A stretch of DNA of 25,793 nucleotides from a virus: IMG/VR virus record IMGVR_UViG_3300023119_001752, positions 1 to 25,793 of that record. One strand, written 5' to 3'. How positions within the stretch are numbered: the first letter of the stretch is position 1; each line of letters begins with the position of its first letter. A program made the position numbers and the translations under genes. Of the stretch, positions 1 through 9,583 are shown piece by piece. The notes under the pieces are model-generated. The model had not been told where the DNA came from. It made no database searches and was given only the letters and a program-made list of their open reading frames with translations.

Positions 1-3000
1 AAGGTGAAGAAGTAGACTTTGGTTATCTAACTAGAGAGAAGCAGGTAACTATAGTTGTAGAAAGCGGCACATACGAAGAAGATTTGCCCATAAAATTGCC
101 CATAAACACTTCAATAATAGGAGATGAACTACGCAGAACACTTGTTAAGCCTAAACCTAGAACATCGCAAAGTGAGCACACGACTGTTTATTTTTATAGA
201 GACGATTCTATAGATGGAAATACATTAACAGCCGGTGGTGCAGTCCTTAACGATCAATCTGGAAACCCTAAAGGAAAAATAGGATATCATTATCTAAATG
301 ATCCTACGGCGCTTAAAAACATTGGTGCTGCTGTTGTTAATGCAGGCGGTTTTGTAACAGCAGCAAACATAACACTAGAAAACAAAGACTATCTGATTGA
401 AGAAACTATTCATTTTTTAAATACCGAACATAGTAGTGTAACATATGACGAAACTATATATAGACAAAATTACAGTAAATTAATTGATGCATTAGTATCT
501 GACCTTGAAACTGGCAATGATAAAAAGTCAATAGAAATACAAGATTTATTTGTAACCGAAACTGACCCTAGTACTAAGATAGCTATCGAAGCAGCAAACG
601 ATAACATCTATCTAATGTTAAATTTAATGTTTGGTACTGTGTCCCCTGAAGTGCAACCTGTTGCACCTAGTGGTGATATTGCAGGTACATATAGTAATTA
701 TCTAGCTGGCAGCGCTACAGTAACAAACATTGTTGATCCTAATTTAAGTTTTGGTATAGCTGAAGACGGTACTGACACAATTGTACAAAATCTTATTGCT
801 AAAATTAATTTTGTTTTTGACGGTAGTTACAATGCGCCAAAGGACAACAGAAATCTCGATGTGTTCTTACTAAACGATGGATCAACTATAGAAAATATTA
901 CTGTGCAAGAACACGGCGGGTTTGTAGGGGTAATTGACCCAGATGGTCAAATTATTACTAAGTCGCCAGTAATTGCAAACTCGTCTAGTATAAGTCGAAG
1001 CACAAATGCTAAAGTGTTTGCTGGTGGCATTTTTATAGATGGATATGCAGGAAATATTCCTCTATCAATAATTGCAAATTCAGGCACGTCGTCTGCTGAT
1101 ACAGGATCAACTCCGCTATCTGCATTTATTATAGAGGTTGAAAGTGCAGCAGGAACAGGACTTAGATTAAGACAACCACAAGTACCTAGCGTTTTTTACG
1201 TAAGCGGTGTCAGATATCAAGTGAATGCGTTTAGTAACTATGATCAAGGATTAGGTAAGGCCATATTTTATATAGATGCCCAGAGTAATAGTGCTAATGG
1301 ATATAACGGATCGACCCCGCAAGACGCTTACTTACAGATGGGCGGTTCTAGATCTGTAATAGTTGATAACTTCTCACAAGTTAATGATTTAGGCTACGGC
1401 ATTATTACTGCAAACGGTGCAGAAGCTAATGCAGTTAATACAGATGCTACTTATACTAGAGCAGGTTTTTATGCTGATTCAGGCGGATCAGTAAAAGTGC
1501 AAAATTCTGCTATACGCTTTGGTAGCTTTGGTTTAGTAGCCGAAGGCTCTGATCCAAACGTCATTCCGGACGATGTAACACTTTTAGATACTATGGTGCA
1601 ACCTGCAAAAGTAAACGGTACTTTTACCGCAGCAAGCGGCACCGCAGTAATTGAAATTTATGATCTTGCTACTCCTCCAAAGCTAGGTAGTATACTAAAA
1701 ATTCCAACATACCCTAATGCTAGTGATAGTACAAATACAAATCCAGAAACACAAAACTTAGAGTATAAAATTCGAAGTGTTGTTGATACCGGTTCTACTA
1801 GGGCTGGAACTAGTGGTACTGTGCCTGTATATAGCGTAACATTTACCGCAGATGAAAATGTTACAAACAACTTTTTTAGTACCTTACAAACTGACATAGT
1901 AGATAATCAAATTGTAGAATTACGCGACAGCACCCAATTTATTTTTGATAATGTAGCTGATCAAAATATAAACACTCGTCCTAATACAACATTAACTTTT
2001 GCCGAGTCTAATGATATTTCGTATGGCCTAACAAACATAGATACTTCTGACAATTACGGTAATGCACTACAGTCAGACGAATTAAAACTTACATTTAATG
2101 ATCCGTTTGATTATATAGAATTAGTTCCTAGTATTCAATATGTAACAGAAGCTGGATCGCCATCCGGTACAGCAGGTTTAACATTAGGCGATACTAGTTT
2201 AGCAATAGAACCTTTGACTACATCAGACGAAGCACGTATTGTAGGAACAGTATTTGTATGGGCCGGCAGAACTCATCGAATTACTGCCTACACAAATATA
2301 CCAGCAGTAAATCCAAATTATGCAAGAATAGACTTTACAGAAGACGGCGCTGATATTAGCGGAATAGGCGGAACAGGTCTTGCTGACTCGATTAATACAG
2401 AGTCACCTGGTATACTATATGCTGGCTTGAAAGCAGCCAGCGGGGCAGAAATTATCGAAAAAACTAGTATTGTGCGAGCATCAAATACCAGCTTTGACAA
2501 TGTAGGCAAAGGCAGTTTTAATGCAAGTAATTTTCCTAATAGCATATTAGGTGATCCTATTGAAACTAGTGAATCATTATCTTTTACAAATTCTCCAAGT
2601 GCCACAAATGCTGAAGTTTGGCAAAAAGGTAAAGGTAAGGTATTCTGGTCAAGTTCAGATCAATATGGAACATTCCGTGTAGGTAAAAACTTTAATATAG
2701 ATCAAGCTACTGGCGCTACAACTATTACAGGCGGTATTGGTATTGCTGATGCGACTAGTCTTGGTTTCCAATCAGGTACTACAGTGAGTGAATTTTCAAC
2801 TGATAACTCACTAAGCGGCCGTGACTCTAATGTAGTGCCAACAGAAAAAGCAATTGCTGAATACATAGATAGACGATTAGGGTTTGACGAAAACGGCTTA
2901 ACCGCAGGCATAAGTTTGATTGGTCCCGGAGTTCTTAGCTTAAGCGGACAATCAGGTGAATCATCAACCGCCATGAAAAACAATTTAGATATGGGTTCTT

Positions 3001-4547
3001 TCTATATAGATAACTTAACAGTACCAGGAAGTCCTACAGATGACCTAGCTGTGAATGTTGGTTACTTAAATACTAGATTAGACGCTCAAGACGAATTATC
3101 TGAATTAGATGATACAAGCATAAGTGTTAATCTTGCTGCTAATGATTTATTAATTTATAACGGTACTAATTGGGTAGATGGCACACTAGCAGGTGATATA
3201 TCAGTAAGTGTAACTGGAAATGATATCACAGCATCAATAAGTCCGGGCGTAATTGTAAATGCAGATGTATCAGGCACTGCAAATATAGACCCTAACAAAT
3301 TAGACTTAGCATCCTTCTTAGCAACTACTAGTGCAAAAGGCATTGCCCAGTTTGATTCTACAAACTTTGATGTTACAAATGGTGAAGTATCAATAAAACT
3401 GAATGGTATTTCGTTTGATGAATTACCAGATATAGCACAAGATACAGTATACGGTAGAACTGCTAGTGGAACTGGCGATCCTTCTGCTATTCCAGTGTCA
3501 ACTCTATTAAGTAACGCAAGTGTGTTGTTAGCAACAGATTTTGCATCTGACATTTCAAGCACTGCCGGCACAACTTTACTTACAAAAATAAATGCAAGTA
3601 CTTATGGAACTAGTCAGCTTACAAGTTCTACCCAAAATAATGCAGTAGTAAAAAGAACTGCAACTGGCGAAATCGATGCTACAGCTTACCAAATAGATGG
3701 TAACCAAATTCTTGATACTAGCGGCTCTGATACTATTGTTAAAACTCCAGGCGGCGGCGTACTTATTCAAGGTGAAGGCGCAAGTAACCCGGTATTAGAA
3801 ACAACAGGTGGAATTAAGGTAGGCGATATTGCAAATGTCAATAACAGCACATTCCAAGATGCTAGTAGCTACAGCACAAGTACAAGCAAACTAGCAGCTA
3901 CTTGGATTTACACAAACTTCTTAGAAGCTGCTACTGAGAAAGGCGCAAGCGGCACTGGTATTGGCTTAGGAACCGGCGGCGGCTTTGCTCAATCTGCTTC
4001 TGATGTGATTATCAACGTTACTAACGGTGTTGTTCGTACTGAAGTGAATGACTCAGGTTTAGAAGTTACAGGGTCATTAACAACTACTGCTATTACCACA
4101 GGCAATAGTAGCACAGCCGGTACTATTACAGGCAACTGGAGCTTAACAACTGGGTCAAGATTCGAAGCTACATATGCTGATATTGCAGAATACTACGAAG
4201 CTGACCATATATATGAGGTTGGTACTGTACTAGTATTCGGTGGCGAAAAAGAAGTTACAGGGTCAACTGAATACAAATCTACCCGAGTAGCAGGTGTAGT
4301 GTCTAACACAGCAGCGTTTACAATGAATCAAGACTGCGAAGGTAACGCTACTTGTGTTGCTCTTGTAGGACGTGTGCCTGTAAAAGTAATAGGCAAAGTA
4401 AACAAAGGCGATATGTTAGTTTCCAGCGCTGTTCCGGGATATGCGATTGTAGATAATGATCCGAAACTAGGCAGCGTTATAGGTAAAGCAATTAGCGAAA
4501 AACTAGATGACGACAAAGGTACTGTTGAAGTGCTGGTTGGAAAATAA
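1..4547 (+). CDS. Large tail fibre / beta-helix virion protein, 5' end missing
   Basis: The frame is open from base 3 with no stop, so the gene starts outside the window; the TTG at 84 is internal, because good coding sequence continues upstream of it. At least 1514 residues are visible. The N-terminal part (VESGTYEEDLPIKLP and IGDELRRT) resembles the start of a right-handed parallel beta-helix of the pectate-lyase type. Further helix-like stretches follow, for example the segment containing GGSVKVQNSAIRFGSFG. The middle is rich in Ser, Thr, Asn and Gly, as in trimeric fibres. The last ~140 residues (from FEATYADIAEYYEADH, with VAGVVS, GRVPVKV and VIGKA) form a compact domain common at the C-terminus of marine T4-like phage fibres; it recalls the Peptidase_G2 / intramolecular-chaperone type, but I cannot confirm cleavage. 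Role: virion surface protein, probably in tail or baseplate decoration and host contact (inference). T4 equivalent not assigned. Confidence 0.8.
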   Translation, partial: GEEVDFGYLTREKQVTIVVESGTYEEDLPIKLPINTSIIGDELRRTLVKPKPRTSQSEHTTVYFYRDDSIDGNTLTAGGAVLNDQSGNPKGKIGYHYLNDPTALKNIGAAVVNAGGFVTAANITLENKDYLIEETIHFLNTEHSSVTYDETIYRQNYSKLIDALVSDLETGNDKKSIEIQDLFVTETDPSTKIAIEAANDNIYLMLNLMFGTVSPEVQPVAPSGDIAGTYSNYLAGSATVTNIVDPNLSFGIAEDGTDTIVQNLIAKINFVFDGSYNAPKDNRNLDVFLLNDGSTIENITVQEHGGFVGVIDPDGQIITKSPVIANSSSISRSTNAKVFAGGIFIDGYAGNIPLSIIANSGTSSADTGSTPLSAFIIEVESAAGTGLRLRQPQVPSVFYVSGVRYQVNAFSNYDQGLGKAIFYIDAQSNSANGYNGSTPQDAYLQMGGSRSVIVDNFSQVNDLGYGIITANGAEANAVNTDATYTRAGFYADSGGSVKVQNSAIRFGSFGLVAEGSDPNVIPDDVTLLDTMVQPAKVNGTFTAASGTAVIEIYDLATPPKLGSILKIPTYPNASDSTNTNPETQNLEYKIRSVVDTGSTRAGTSGTVPVYSVTFTADENVTNNFFSTLQTDIVDNQIVELRDSTQFIFDNVADQNINTRPNTTLTFAESNDISYGLTNIDTSDNYGNALQSDELKLTFNDPFDYIELVPSIQYVTEAGSPSGTAGLTLGDTSLAIEPLTTSDEARIVGTVFVWAGRTHRITAYTNIPAVNPNYARIDFTEDGADISGIGGTGLADSINTESPGILYAGLKAASGAEIIEKTSIVRASNTSFDNVGKGSFNASNFPNSILGDPIETSESLSFTNSPSATNAEVWQKGKGKVFWSSSDQYGTFRVGKNFNIDQATGATTITGGIGIADATSLGFQSGTTVSEFSTDNSLSGRDSNVVPTEKAIAEYIDRRLGFDENGLTAGISLIGPGVLSLSGQSGESSTAMKNNLDMGSFYIDNLTVPGSPTDDLAVNVGYLNTRLDAQDELSELDDTSISVNLAANDLLIYNGTNWVDGTLAGDISVSVTGNDITASISPGVIVNADVSGTANIDPNKLDLASFLATTSAKGIAQFDSTNFDVTNGEVSIKLNGISFDELPDIAQDTVYGRTASGTGDPSAIPVSTLLSNASVLLATDFASDISSTAGTTLLTKINASTYGTSQLTSSTQNNAVVKRTATGEIDATAYQIDGNQILDTSGSDTIVKTPGGGVLIQGEGASNPVLETTGGIKVGDIANVNNSTFQDASSYSTSTSKLAATWIYTNFLEAATEKGASGTGIGLGTGGGFAQSASDVIINVTNGVVRTEVNDSGLEVTGSLTTTAITTGNSSTAGTITGNWSLTTGSRFEATYADIAEYYEADHIYEVGTVLVFGGEKEVTGSTEYKSTRVAGVVSNTAAFTMNQDCEGNATCVALVGRVPVKVIGKVNKGDMLVSSAVPGYAIVDNDPKLGSVIGKAISEKLDDDKGTVEVLVGK

Positions 4548-4548
4548 A

Positions 4549-4556
4549 ATAAATAC
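4549..4556 (+). promoter_or_regulatory. T4-like late promoter box ATAAATAC
   Basis: The octamer ATAAATAC lies just after the stop of the upstream fibre gene and ends 17 bases before the ATG of the next fibre gene. T4 late promoters carry TATAAATA at -10 and marine T4-like phages use a close variant. The same octamer at nearly the same distance precedes three other virion or late genes here. Transcription would start a few bases upstream of the AGAG ribosome-binding sequence. Confidence 0.6.
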
Positions 4557-4572
4557 ATAAAAGAGAAGCAGT

Positions 4573-6036
4573 ATGACCAATAGATATCCTTTAATAGTAG
4601 ACACATTTGATTCTAATAAAATTAAAGAACTACCTTCAGGTGATAATTTAAACTTGACAGGTAGTGACATTGTTGGAGTTGAAAATGTAACAGCATCAGG
4701 TGCAATTTCAGCTGGCAGTATTACTATTGATAGTATAACTATCAATGGCGCCGAAGTTCAATCAATTGCTACTTCAGGTGATTATAACGATTTAATCAAC
4801 AAACCTACAGGTTTAAGTGCTTTTACCAATGATGCAAATTTCATTACTACTGGGTCAAATATTAGTAGTCTTAACAATGACTCTAACTTTATATCTAGCG
4901 TAAATTGGCCACAAATTAATAACAAACCTACTACTATAGCAGGTTTTGGAATAGTAGATGCTCTCAGTGTAGGAGCAAACATAAGTACACTAGTCAATGA
5001 TAGCGGGTATTTAAAAGCAAGTGATCTACAAAATGGTGTGATTACAGTTGACGTTAACAATACCGGTGACCTTAAAGGTTCAGTTTTTGGTGACGACAGT
5101 ACGCCATTAGTAGACAGTGTGTTGAGTGCTATTAATCTTAATAACACTATTCGTGGTGATGTTATTCCTGTGCAAGATAGCCAATGGGATTTAGGCAGTT
5201 CGTCGCAAAAATTTGCAGATGCACATTTATCTGGTACTGTTACTGCTAATGCATTTGTAGGCGACGGCAGTGGATTAACTGGAATAACTAGCAGTGGTGT
5301 GTTACAAACTGCCGGTAATATAGGCTTAGGCTCTGTAGATTTAGCTGTAGACACTTTTACAGTTTTAGGAACAACAGGACAAATAAATGTAGAAGCATCT
5401 GCATTTGCACTAAGTTTTAGTTTAGCTCCAGTCATATCTAACGATTTAAAAGGAAGTGTATTTGCAGACGATTCAACACTGCTTGTAGATGGTGTAAATG
5501 GAAGTATTCCTGCAAGTGTTATAGATGGCACTATTGCGCAACCGCATACTAAGTTCATATTTACACAATCACAACCACCTAACACGCCTAATAGCGAATA
5601 TATAGGTAAAACTGTAGGCACATGGTACGAATGCACATTTGCAAATGCTGCTAACACATTTGGCTTATCGCCAGATAGTGCAGACCGGGACCCTACATTA
5701 ACTGGTATTACATTTAATGTAGATAGATTCTCAGGTTTTGAACAAAACAGTACATATGAATTTCATATTTCACCTGAATTATACGAAAGAACAACTACAG
5801 AAGGTATTAGAATACATGGTTGGAATGTAAGCACTGGTGCATTTAGCAGTATGAGTGTATATAGTCCCGGCACAGGTAGTTTTAATGTAAATGGACTAAG
5901 CTGTAACGATCATATTATTGTAACATTCGAAGATGCCGATCCTGCAAATAATTGGATTAGATACTCACTAGACAGTGACCAAGGTGCAAGTTACTGGATA
6001 GGTCAGGCAATTATGCATATAAAGAAAATAGGATAA
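4573..6036 (+). CDS. Tail fibre protein with repeat shaft and globular tip
   Basis: This 487-residue protein has the usual plan of a marine phage fibre. Residues ~70-150 hold shaft repeats of the YNDLINKPT / NNKPTTIAGFGIVDAL type. Two copies of a GSVFxDDSTxLVD module lie at residues ~166-187 and ~291-312. Between them is an SSSQKFADAHLSGTVTAN segment typical of fibres. The last ~150 residues (from about AQPHTKFIF) contain no repeats, are richer in aromatic residues (WYECTF, RIHGWNV, NNWIRY, YWIGQ), and look like a globular receptor-binding or trimerisation tip. The gene sits behind a late-promoter box and an AGAG ribosome site, and is followed 4 bases later by another fibre-like gene, so it is probably co-transcribed with it. 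Function as a host-recognition fibre is inferred from architecture; the receptor is unknown. Confidence 0.75.
   Translation: MTNRYPLIVDTFDSNKIKELPSGDNLNLTGSDIVGVENVTASGAISAGSITIDSITINGAEVQSIATSGDYNDLINKPTGLSAFTNDANFITTGSNISSLNNDSNFISSVNWPQINNKPTTIAGFGIVDALSVGANISTLVNDSGYLKASDLQNGVITVDVNNTGDLKGSVFGDDSTPLVDSVLSAINLNNTIRGDVIPVQDSQWDLGSSSQKFADAHLSGTVTANAFVGDGSGLTGITSSGVLQTAGNIGLGSVDLAVDTFTVLGTTGQINVEASAFALSFSLAPVISNDLKGSVFADDSTLLVDGVNGSIPASVIDGTIAQPHTKFIFTQSQPPNTPNSEYIGKTVGTWYECTFANAANTFGLSPDSADRDPTLTGITFNVDRFSGFEQNSTYEFHISPELYERTTTEGIRIHGWNVSTGAFSSMSVYSPGTGSFNVNGLSCNDHIIVTFEDADPANNWIRYSLDSDQGASYWIGQAIMHIKKIG
5068..5133 (+). repeat. Fibre module GSVFxDDSTxLVD, copy 1
   Basis: This 22-codon unit encodes DLKGSVFGDDSTPLVDSV followed by a short Ile-ended tail. 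It matches a second unit later in the same gene and two units in the fibre gene at the right edge of the window. It is a protein-level shaft module; codon choice differs between copies. Confidence 0.7.
5443..5508 (+). repeat. Fibre module GSVFxDDSTxLVD, copy 2
   Basis: This 22-codon unit encodes DLKGSVFADDSTLLVDGVNG and then Ser-Ile. It is the closest relative in this gene of the copy 310 bases downstream of copy 1's end, and of the units near the right edge. It precedes the globular C-terminal part of the fibre. Confidence 0.7.
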
Positions 6037-6040
6037 TATT

Positions 6041-6718
6041 ATGGCCATGCAAAATATTAATATAGGTAATGTAGCAAACGACGGCACTGGTGATAGTTTA
6101 CGAGAAGCTTTTGCTAAAGTAAATACCAACTTTACCGAGTTAGACAGCAGATTCGCTTTTACGAATACCGTCGAAAATTTAGGTAATGGTCAAGGATTAT
6201 TTTATACTAAAGAAAATAATGTTTTATATTTCAAATCTATCGTTGCTGGTGATAATATAACTTTAAGTGCTAGTAACAACGAAATAACTATTAGTAGCGC
6301 AGAAACGTTTACTATTCAAAGTGATACAGATAGTACCAATATTAGCGGTGTAAGCAAGTTTTTCGGTATAAAAGGATCATCGAACATTGATACAAACATA
6401 ACTAATAATGATGTGAATATATCAATTGATCCTAATGGTTTATTGGCTTTAGATCCAGCTCCAACTTTGAGTGCTGATTTAAATATTAATAACCATAACA
6501 TAACAAGTGCTAATACTGTGACAGCAACAACTTTTATAGGTAACCTTGTTGGCACAGTAAACGGGTTACCTGTTACAGACTATAGTTCAAACTTAGATTT
6601 AGGTGCTATGGTATCAAACATTACTTCAATAGGTGATTATATTATTGCTACTACGTCTATAGATTATGGTTCTTTTATAACTCCTGCTTCGATATCTAGT
6701 AACTTTGGTAGTATCTGA
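6041..6718 (+). CDS. Short fibre-like virion protein with N-terminal attachment motif
   Basis: This 225-residue protein begins with NINIGNVANDGTGDSLREAF and then KVNTNFTELDSR, a motif also found at the N-terminus of the fibre gene at 24974 and, in a looser form, of the gene at 9584. The shared motif suggests a common docking domain on the baseplate or on another fibre (inference). The remainder is beta-rich and low in charge, with a SADLNINNHNITSANTVTAT segment typical of fibre shafts (compare phage-fibre 'distal shaft' repeats). There is no obvious globular tip, and the protein ends in a short Ser/Ile-rich tail, so it may be an adaptor or a truncated fibre. It follows the previous fibre gene by 4 bases and has no promoter box of its own. 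Confidence 0.65.
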   Translation: MAMQNINIGNVANDGTGDSLREAFAKVNTNFTELDSRFAFTNTVENLGNGQGLFYTKENNVLYFKSIVAGDNITLSASNNEITISSAETFTIQSDTDSTNISGVSKFFGIKGSSNIDTNITNNDVNISIDPNGLLALDPAPTLSADLNINNHNITSANTVTATTFIGNLVGTVNGLPVTDYSSNLDLGAMVSNITSIGDYIIATTSIDYGSFITPASISSNFGSI

Positions 6719-6723
6719 TCCTA

Positions 6724-6731
6724 ATAAATAC
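6724..6731 (+). promoter_or_regulatory. T4-like late promoter box ATAAATAC
   Basis: ATAAATAC lies in the 27-base gap after the short fibre-like gene and ends 15 bases before the ATG of the Ig-repeat protein. A strong ribosome-binding sequence (AGGAGA) follows at the spacing expected if transcription begins right after the box. Confidence 0.6.
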
Positions 6732-6745
6732 TATAGGAGAAGATA

Positions 6746-9535
6746 ATGCACATTGATCAAATATGGAATGAGCCTTCAGGCACTACAATAGGAAATGTTG
6801 TAGAAAACACGATTGTATCTTTGCAATTACCTATATCAGAGCCTACTGCTGAAATAAAAGTTATTAGTGGAAAATTGCCAAAAGGCACACGTCTAGTGGG
6901 CCAACAAATAGTTGGCACTCCGACCGAGGTTGCTTATGAGACCAAATACAGATTTGTTTTACGTGCTAGTTTTAATAACAATATATATGATCGTACATTT
7001 AATATTGTTGTAGATGGATCTGACATACCTGTTTGGAAAACTCCCGAAGATCTTTTACCTGCAGGCAACAATAATACCTATTATGTTTTAGATAATTCTG
7101 TTGTAGACTTTCAATTAGTAGTTGAAGATCCTGATATTAACGCAGGTCAAATTTTAGAATTTTATATTAAGCCTAGTAGTGGTATATTGCCTCCGGGATT
7201 ATCTTTGACTAAAGATGGTAAAATACAAGGCATTGTTGATCCGATTTTAGCTATTGAAAAATCTATAACAGGCGGGTATGATATAGGTGCATACGATTTT
7301 GAAACAAATGCAGGTTATGATTGGTTTGGCGCTTTGCAAAAAACTTCTGCAGGGTTTGATAGCTATTTTTATGACCTAGTACAATATGATATAGACGGCC
7401 CTGCTAAAGCACCAAGGAAACTAAACAGATATTTTCAATTTACAGTTAGTGTTACAGATGGACAATATGTTATAGATAGAACATTTAGAATTTATGTTAT
7501 AGGCGATGATTTTTTTACCGCCGACGTGACAGCAATGCAGGCAGGCACTGGCACATTTACAGCAGATGTTTCTAAATTAAGAAATCCCATTTGGCTTACT
7601 CCTGAAAATTTTGGATACAGAAGAGCAAACAATTATATATCTTTACCGTTGCAAGTAATAAACAATGATACCTTAGGCGGATTTGTATGGTATAGACTAG
7701 AAGATGTTAATAACGACGGCAGTGATAGCATACTTCCGCCTGGGCTAGGATTAGATTTTAGAAATGGTTATATAGTAGGACGCAGTCCTTATCAGCCATA
7801 TTTAACAAAAGAATACAAATTTACTATTTCTGCAATAAGAGTAAATTACGACGACGAAAGTGTAGAACTTCAACAAACAACAACTGAAGATACACCATTT
7901 AATTCTGCAACTATTAAAATTAGTAAACTTGAAAAAGTAACAGCTTTAGATATTATTAATAAATCATTTACTGTATTAGGCCATACTTACAAAATTTTAT
8001 CAGCAGATTTATCAAATAGTGAATATGATAAACTCACTTTAACATACGGTACACGATCTTTTATTCCTAAAGGCACTGAAATTAATTTAGGATTTTTTGT
8101 TTTATCCGAAGTAGAAGAAGCTAAAGCTACTAAAACTTTTAAAGTAAACTTGTTAGGTGAGACAAATAGTAGTATTACTTGGCAGACTGATTCTAACTTA
8201 GGATCAGTTAGCGCAAATTACGTAAGTACAAAAAATATAAAAGCAATATCAACAACAGGAAGTAATGTTTTCTACACAGTACAGTCTGGTAGTTTGCCTC
8301 CGGGCTTACAACTAAACTTAGAAGGAGAATTAATTGGCACAGTAAAAAGCTATGGTTCTATTGATGCCCAAGGCTTGACTGTTTTTGATAGCGGGGACAC
8401 TCAATTCGACGGCAATACAACACGCTTAGATAGAAAGTTTGAATTTACTGTAGCAGCTAAAGATTATTATGGATTAAGCTTGAATACTAGAACATTTTCT
8501 ATTGTTGTAGACGATCCTAATAATAAGCAATACAGTAATATTTTTATGAAACCACTATTGCAAAAAACATTAAGACAAGAATATAGAAATATTATAAATG
8601 ATCCTAGTATTTTTAAACCAGAATGGCTGTATAGGCCAGACGATAAAAACTTTGGTATTCAAGACGACCCTAAAATCCTAGTATATAGTGGTATAGAAAC
8701 TAAAGATATTAACCATTATGTAGCAGCATCAAATCTATATGCAAAGAGAAAAACTTATAAAATCGGAAATTTGAAAACTGCAATTGCTATGGAGTTAGGT
8801 ACACAAAATCCTGTATACGAAGTAGTCTATCTTGACCTTATAGACGATAATATACCTAAAAAAGGCAGGGCACGTAAAATATATACAGATAACAGTACAG
8901 TACCTTTATTAATAAACAGCAGTCATTTTAGCGAAGAGGTAGAATATTATGATAGTAAACCGTATACTATATCTGTTGTAACAAGAGAAACCGGTACTGA
9001 AATAATAGAATATTATGTGTATTTGCCTATAGAAACTAGAGACAACGGCTCATTAATTTGGTCATTAGATAATAACAATTTGTTTATTGAAAGTCAATTA
9101 GGAAATATTTTAGATGTAGATTTAATAGATGCAGGTGCAAATACTGCATATAAAATTAGACCTAACACTCCAAATGTTGTCACGGTTGACTTAGATCTGT
9201 ACACTATAGATAGTGTATACAAAAATAAAAGATCTGTATCAAGTATAAAAAATTTACGGGAAGAAATTTTCAAAATAGGCGAAACTGAAAAAGATTTCTT
9301 ACCTTTGTGGATGCAAACACCTCAAAGTTCAATTGCAGAAATTGGATATGTGCCATCACTAGTTTTATGTTATTGTAAGCCGGGCACTAGTGAAAAAATA
9401 AAAGAACTGATAGAAAATAATAATATTAATTTTAAACAATTTGAATTAGATGTAGATAGATTAATTATTGATAATAGCGAATCTAGATCGGATGAACAAT
9501 ATATTGTTTTACAAAACAAAGAATATGTTGTATAA
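6746..9535 (+). CDS. Large virion protein with putative Ig-like repeats
   Basis: This 929-residue protein has four units centred on the LPxGxxLxxxGxIxG pattern of putative Ig (cadherin-like) domains. They lie at residues ~32 (LPKGTRLVGQQIVGTP), ~152 (LPPGLSLTKDGKIQGIVDP), ~330 (LPPGLGLDFRNGYIVGRSP) and ~517 (LPPGLQLNLEGELIGTVKS). Each is followed by a strand pattern ending in F-x-I/V-x-V (for example RTFNIVVDG, RTFRIYVIGD, RTFSIVVDD). The C-terminal ~330 residues have no such repeats and contain LPLWMQTPQ and NNINFKQFELDVDRLIIDN, a segment I recall from T4-like marine phage structural proteins. It probably forms part of the baseplate or tail periphery and may bind surface glycans, as phage Ig domains often do (inference). 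The AGGAGA ribosome site supports this start. No T4 counterpart is assigned. Confidence 0.7.
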   Translation: MHIDQIWNEPSGTTIGNVVENTIVSLQLPISEPTAEIKVISGKLPKGTRLVGQQIVGTPTEVAYETKYRFVLRASFNNNIYDRTFNIVVDGSDIPVWKTPEDLLPAGNNNTYYVLDNSVVDFQLVVEDPDINAGQILEFYIKPSSGILPPGLSLTKDGKIQGIVDPILAIEKSITGGYDIGAYDFETNAGYDWFGALQKTSAGFDSYFYDLVQYDIDGPAKAPRKLNRYFQFTVSVTDGQYVIDRTFRIYVIGDDFFTADVTAMQAGTGTFTADVSKLRNPIWLTPENFGYRRANNYISLPLQVINNDTLGGFVWYRLEDVNNDGSDSILPPGLGLDFRNGYIVGRSPYQPYLTKEYKFTISAIRVNYDDESVELQQTTTEDTPFNSATIKISKLEKVTALDIINKSFTVLGHTYKILSADLSNSEYDKLTLTYGTRSFIPKGTEINLGFFVLSEVEEAKATKTFKVNLLGETNSSITWQTDSNLGSVSANYVSTKNIKAISTTGSNVFYTVQSGSLPPGLQLNLEGELIGTVKSYGSIDAQGLTVFDSGDTQFDGNTTRLDRKFEFTVAAKDYYGLSLNTRTFSIVVDDPNNKQYSNIFMKPLLQKTLRQEYRNIINDPSIFKPEWLYRPDDKNFGIQDDPKILVYSGIETKDINHYVAASNLYAKRKTYKIGNLKTAIAMELGTQNPVYEVVYLDLIDDNIPKKGRARKIYTDNSTVPLLINSSHFSEEVEYYDSKPYTISVVTRETGTEIIEYYVYLPIETRDNGSLIWSLDNNNLFIESQLGNILDVDLIDAGANTAYKIRPNTPNVVTVDLDLYTIDSVYKNKRSVSSIKNLREEIFKIGETEKDFLPLWMQTPQSSIAEIGYVPSLVLCYCKPGTSEKIKELIENNNINFKQFELDVDRLIIDNSESRSDEQYIVLQNKEYVV

Positions 9536-9559
9536 ATATGCAATTCCTATTTAGATAAA

Positions 9560-9567
9560 ATAAATAC
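9560..9567 (+). promoter_or_regulatory. T4-like late promoter box ATAAATAC
   Basis: ATAAATAC is in the 48-base gap downstream of the Ig-repeat gene and ends 17 bases before the start of the next virion gene. It is followed by an AAAGGAAA ribosome-binding sequence. The sequence, position and spacing are the same as for the other late boxes in this window. Confidence 0.6.
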
Positions 9568-9583
9568 ATTATAAAAGGAAACA

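Noticed and set aside
3155-3571. Antisense open frame opposite the giant fibre gene
   Set aside because: Same reason: it is opposite strong coding sequence in a gene poor in antisense stop codons, with no domain or start signals.
4782-5657. Long antisense open frame (291 codons) opposite the tail fibre gene
   Set aside because: It lies fully opposite a well-supported fibre gene, its product has low-complexity composition without motifs, and there is no promoter or ribosome site for it. It is a by-product of the Ser/Thr/Asn-rich fibre coding sequence.
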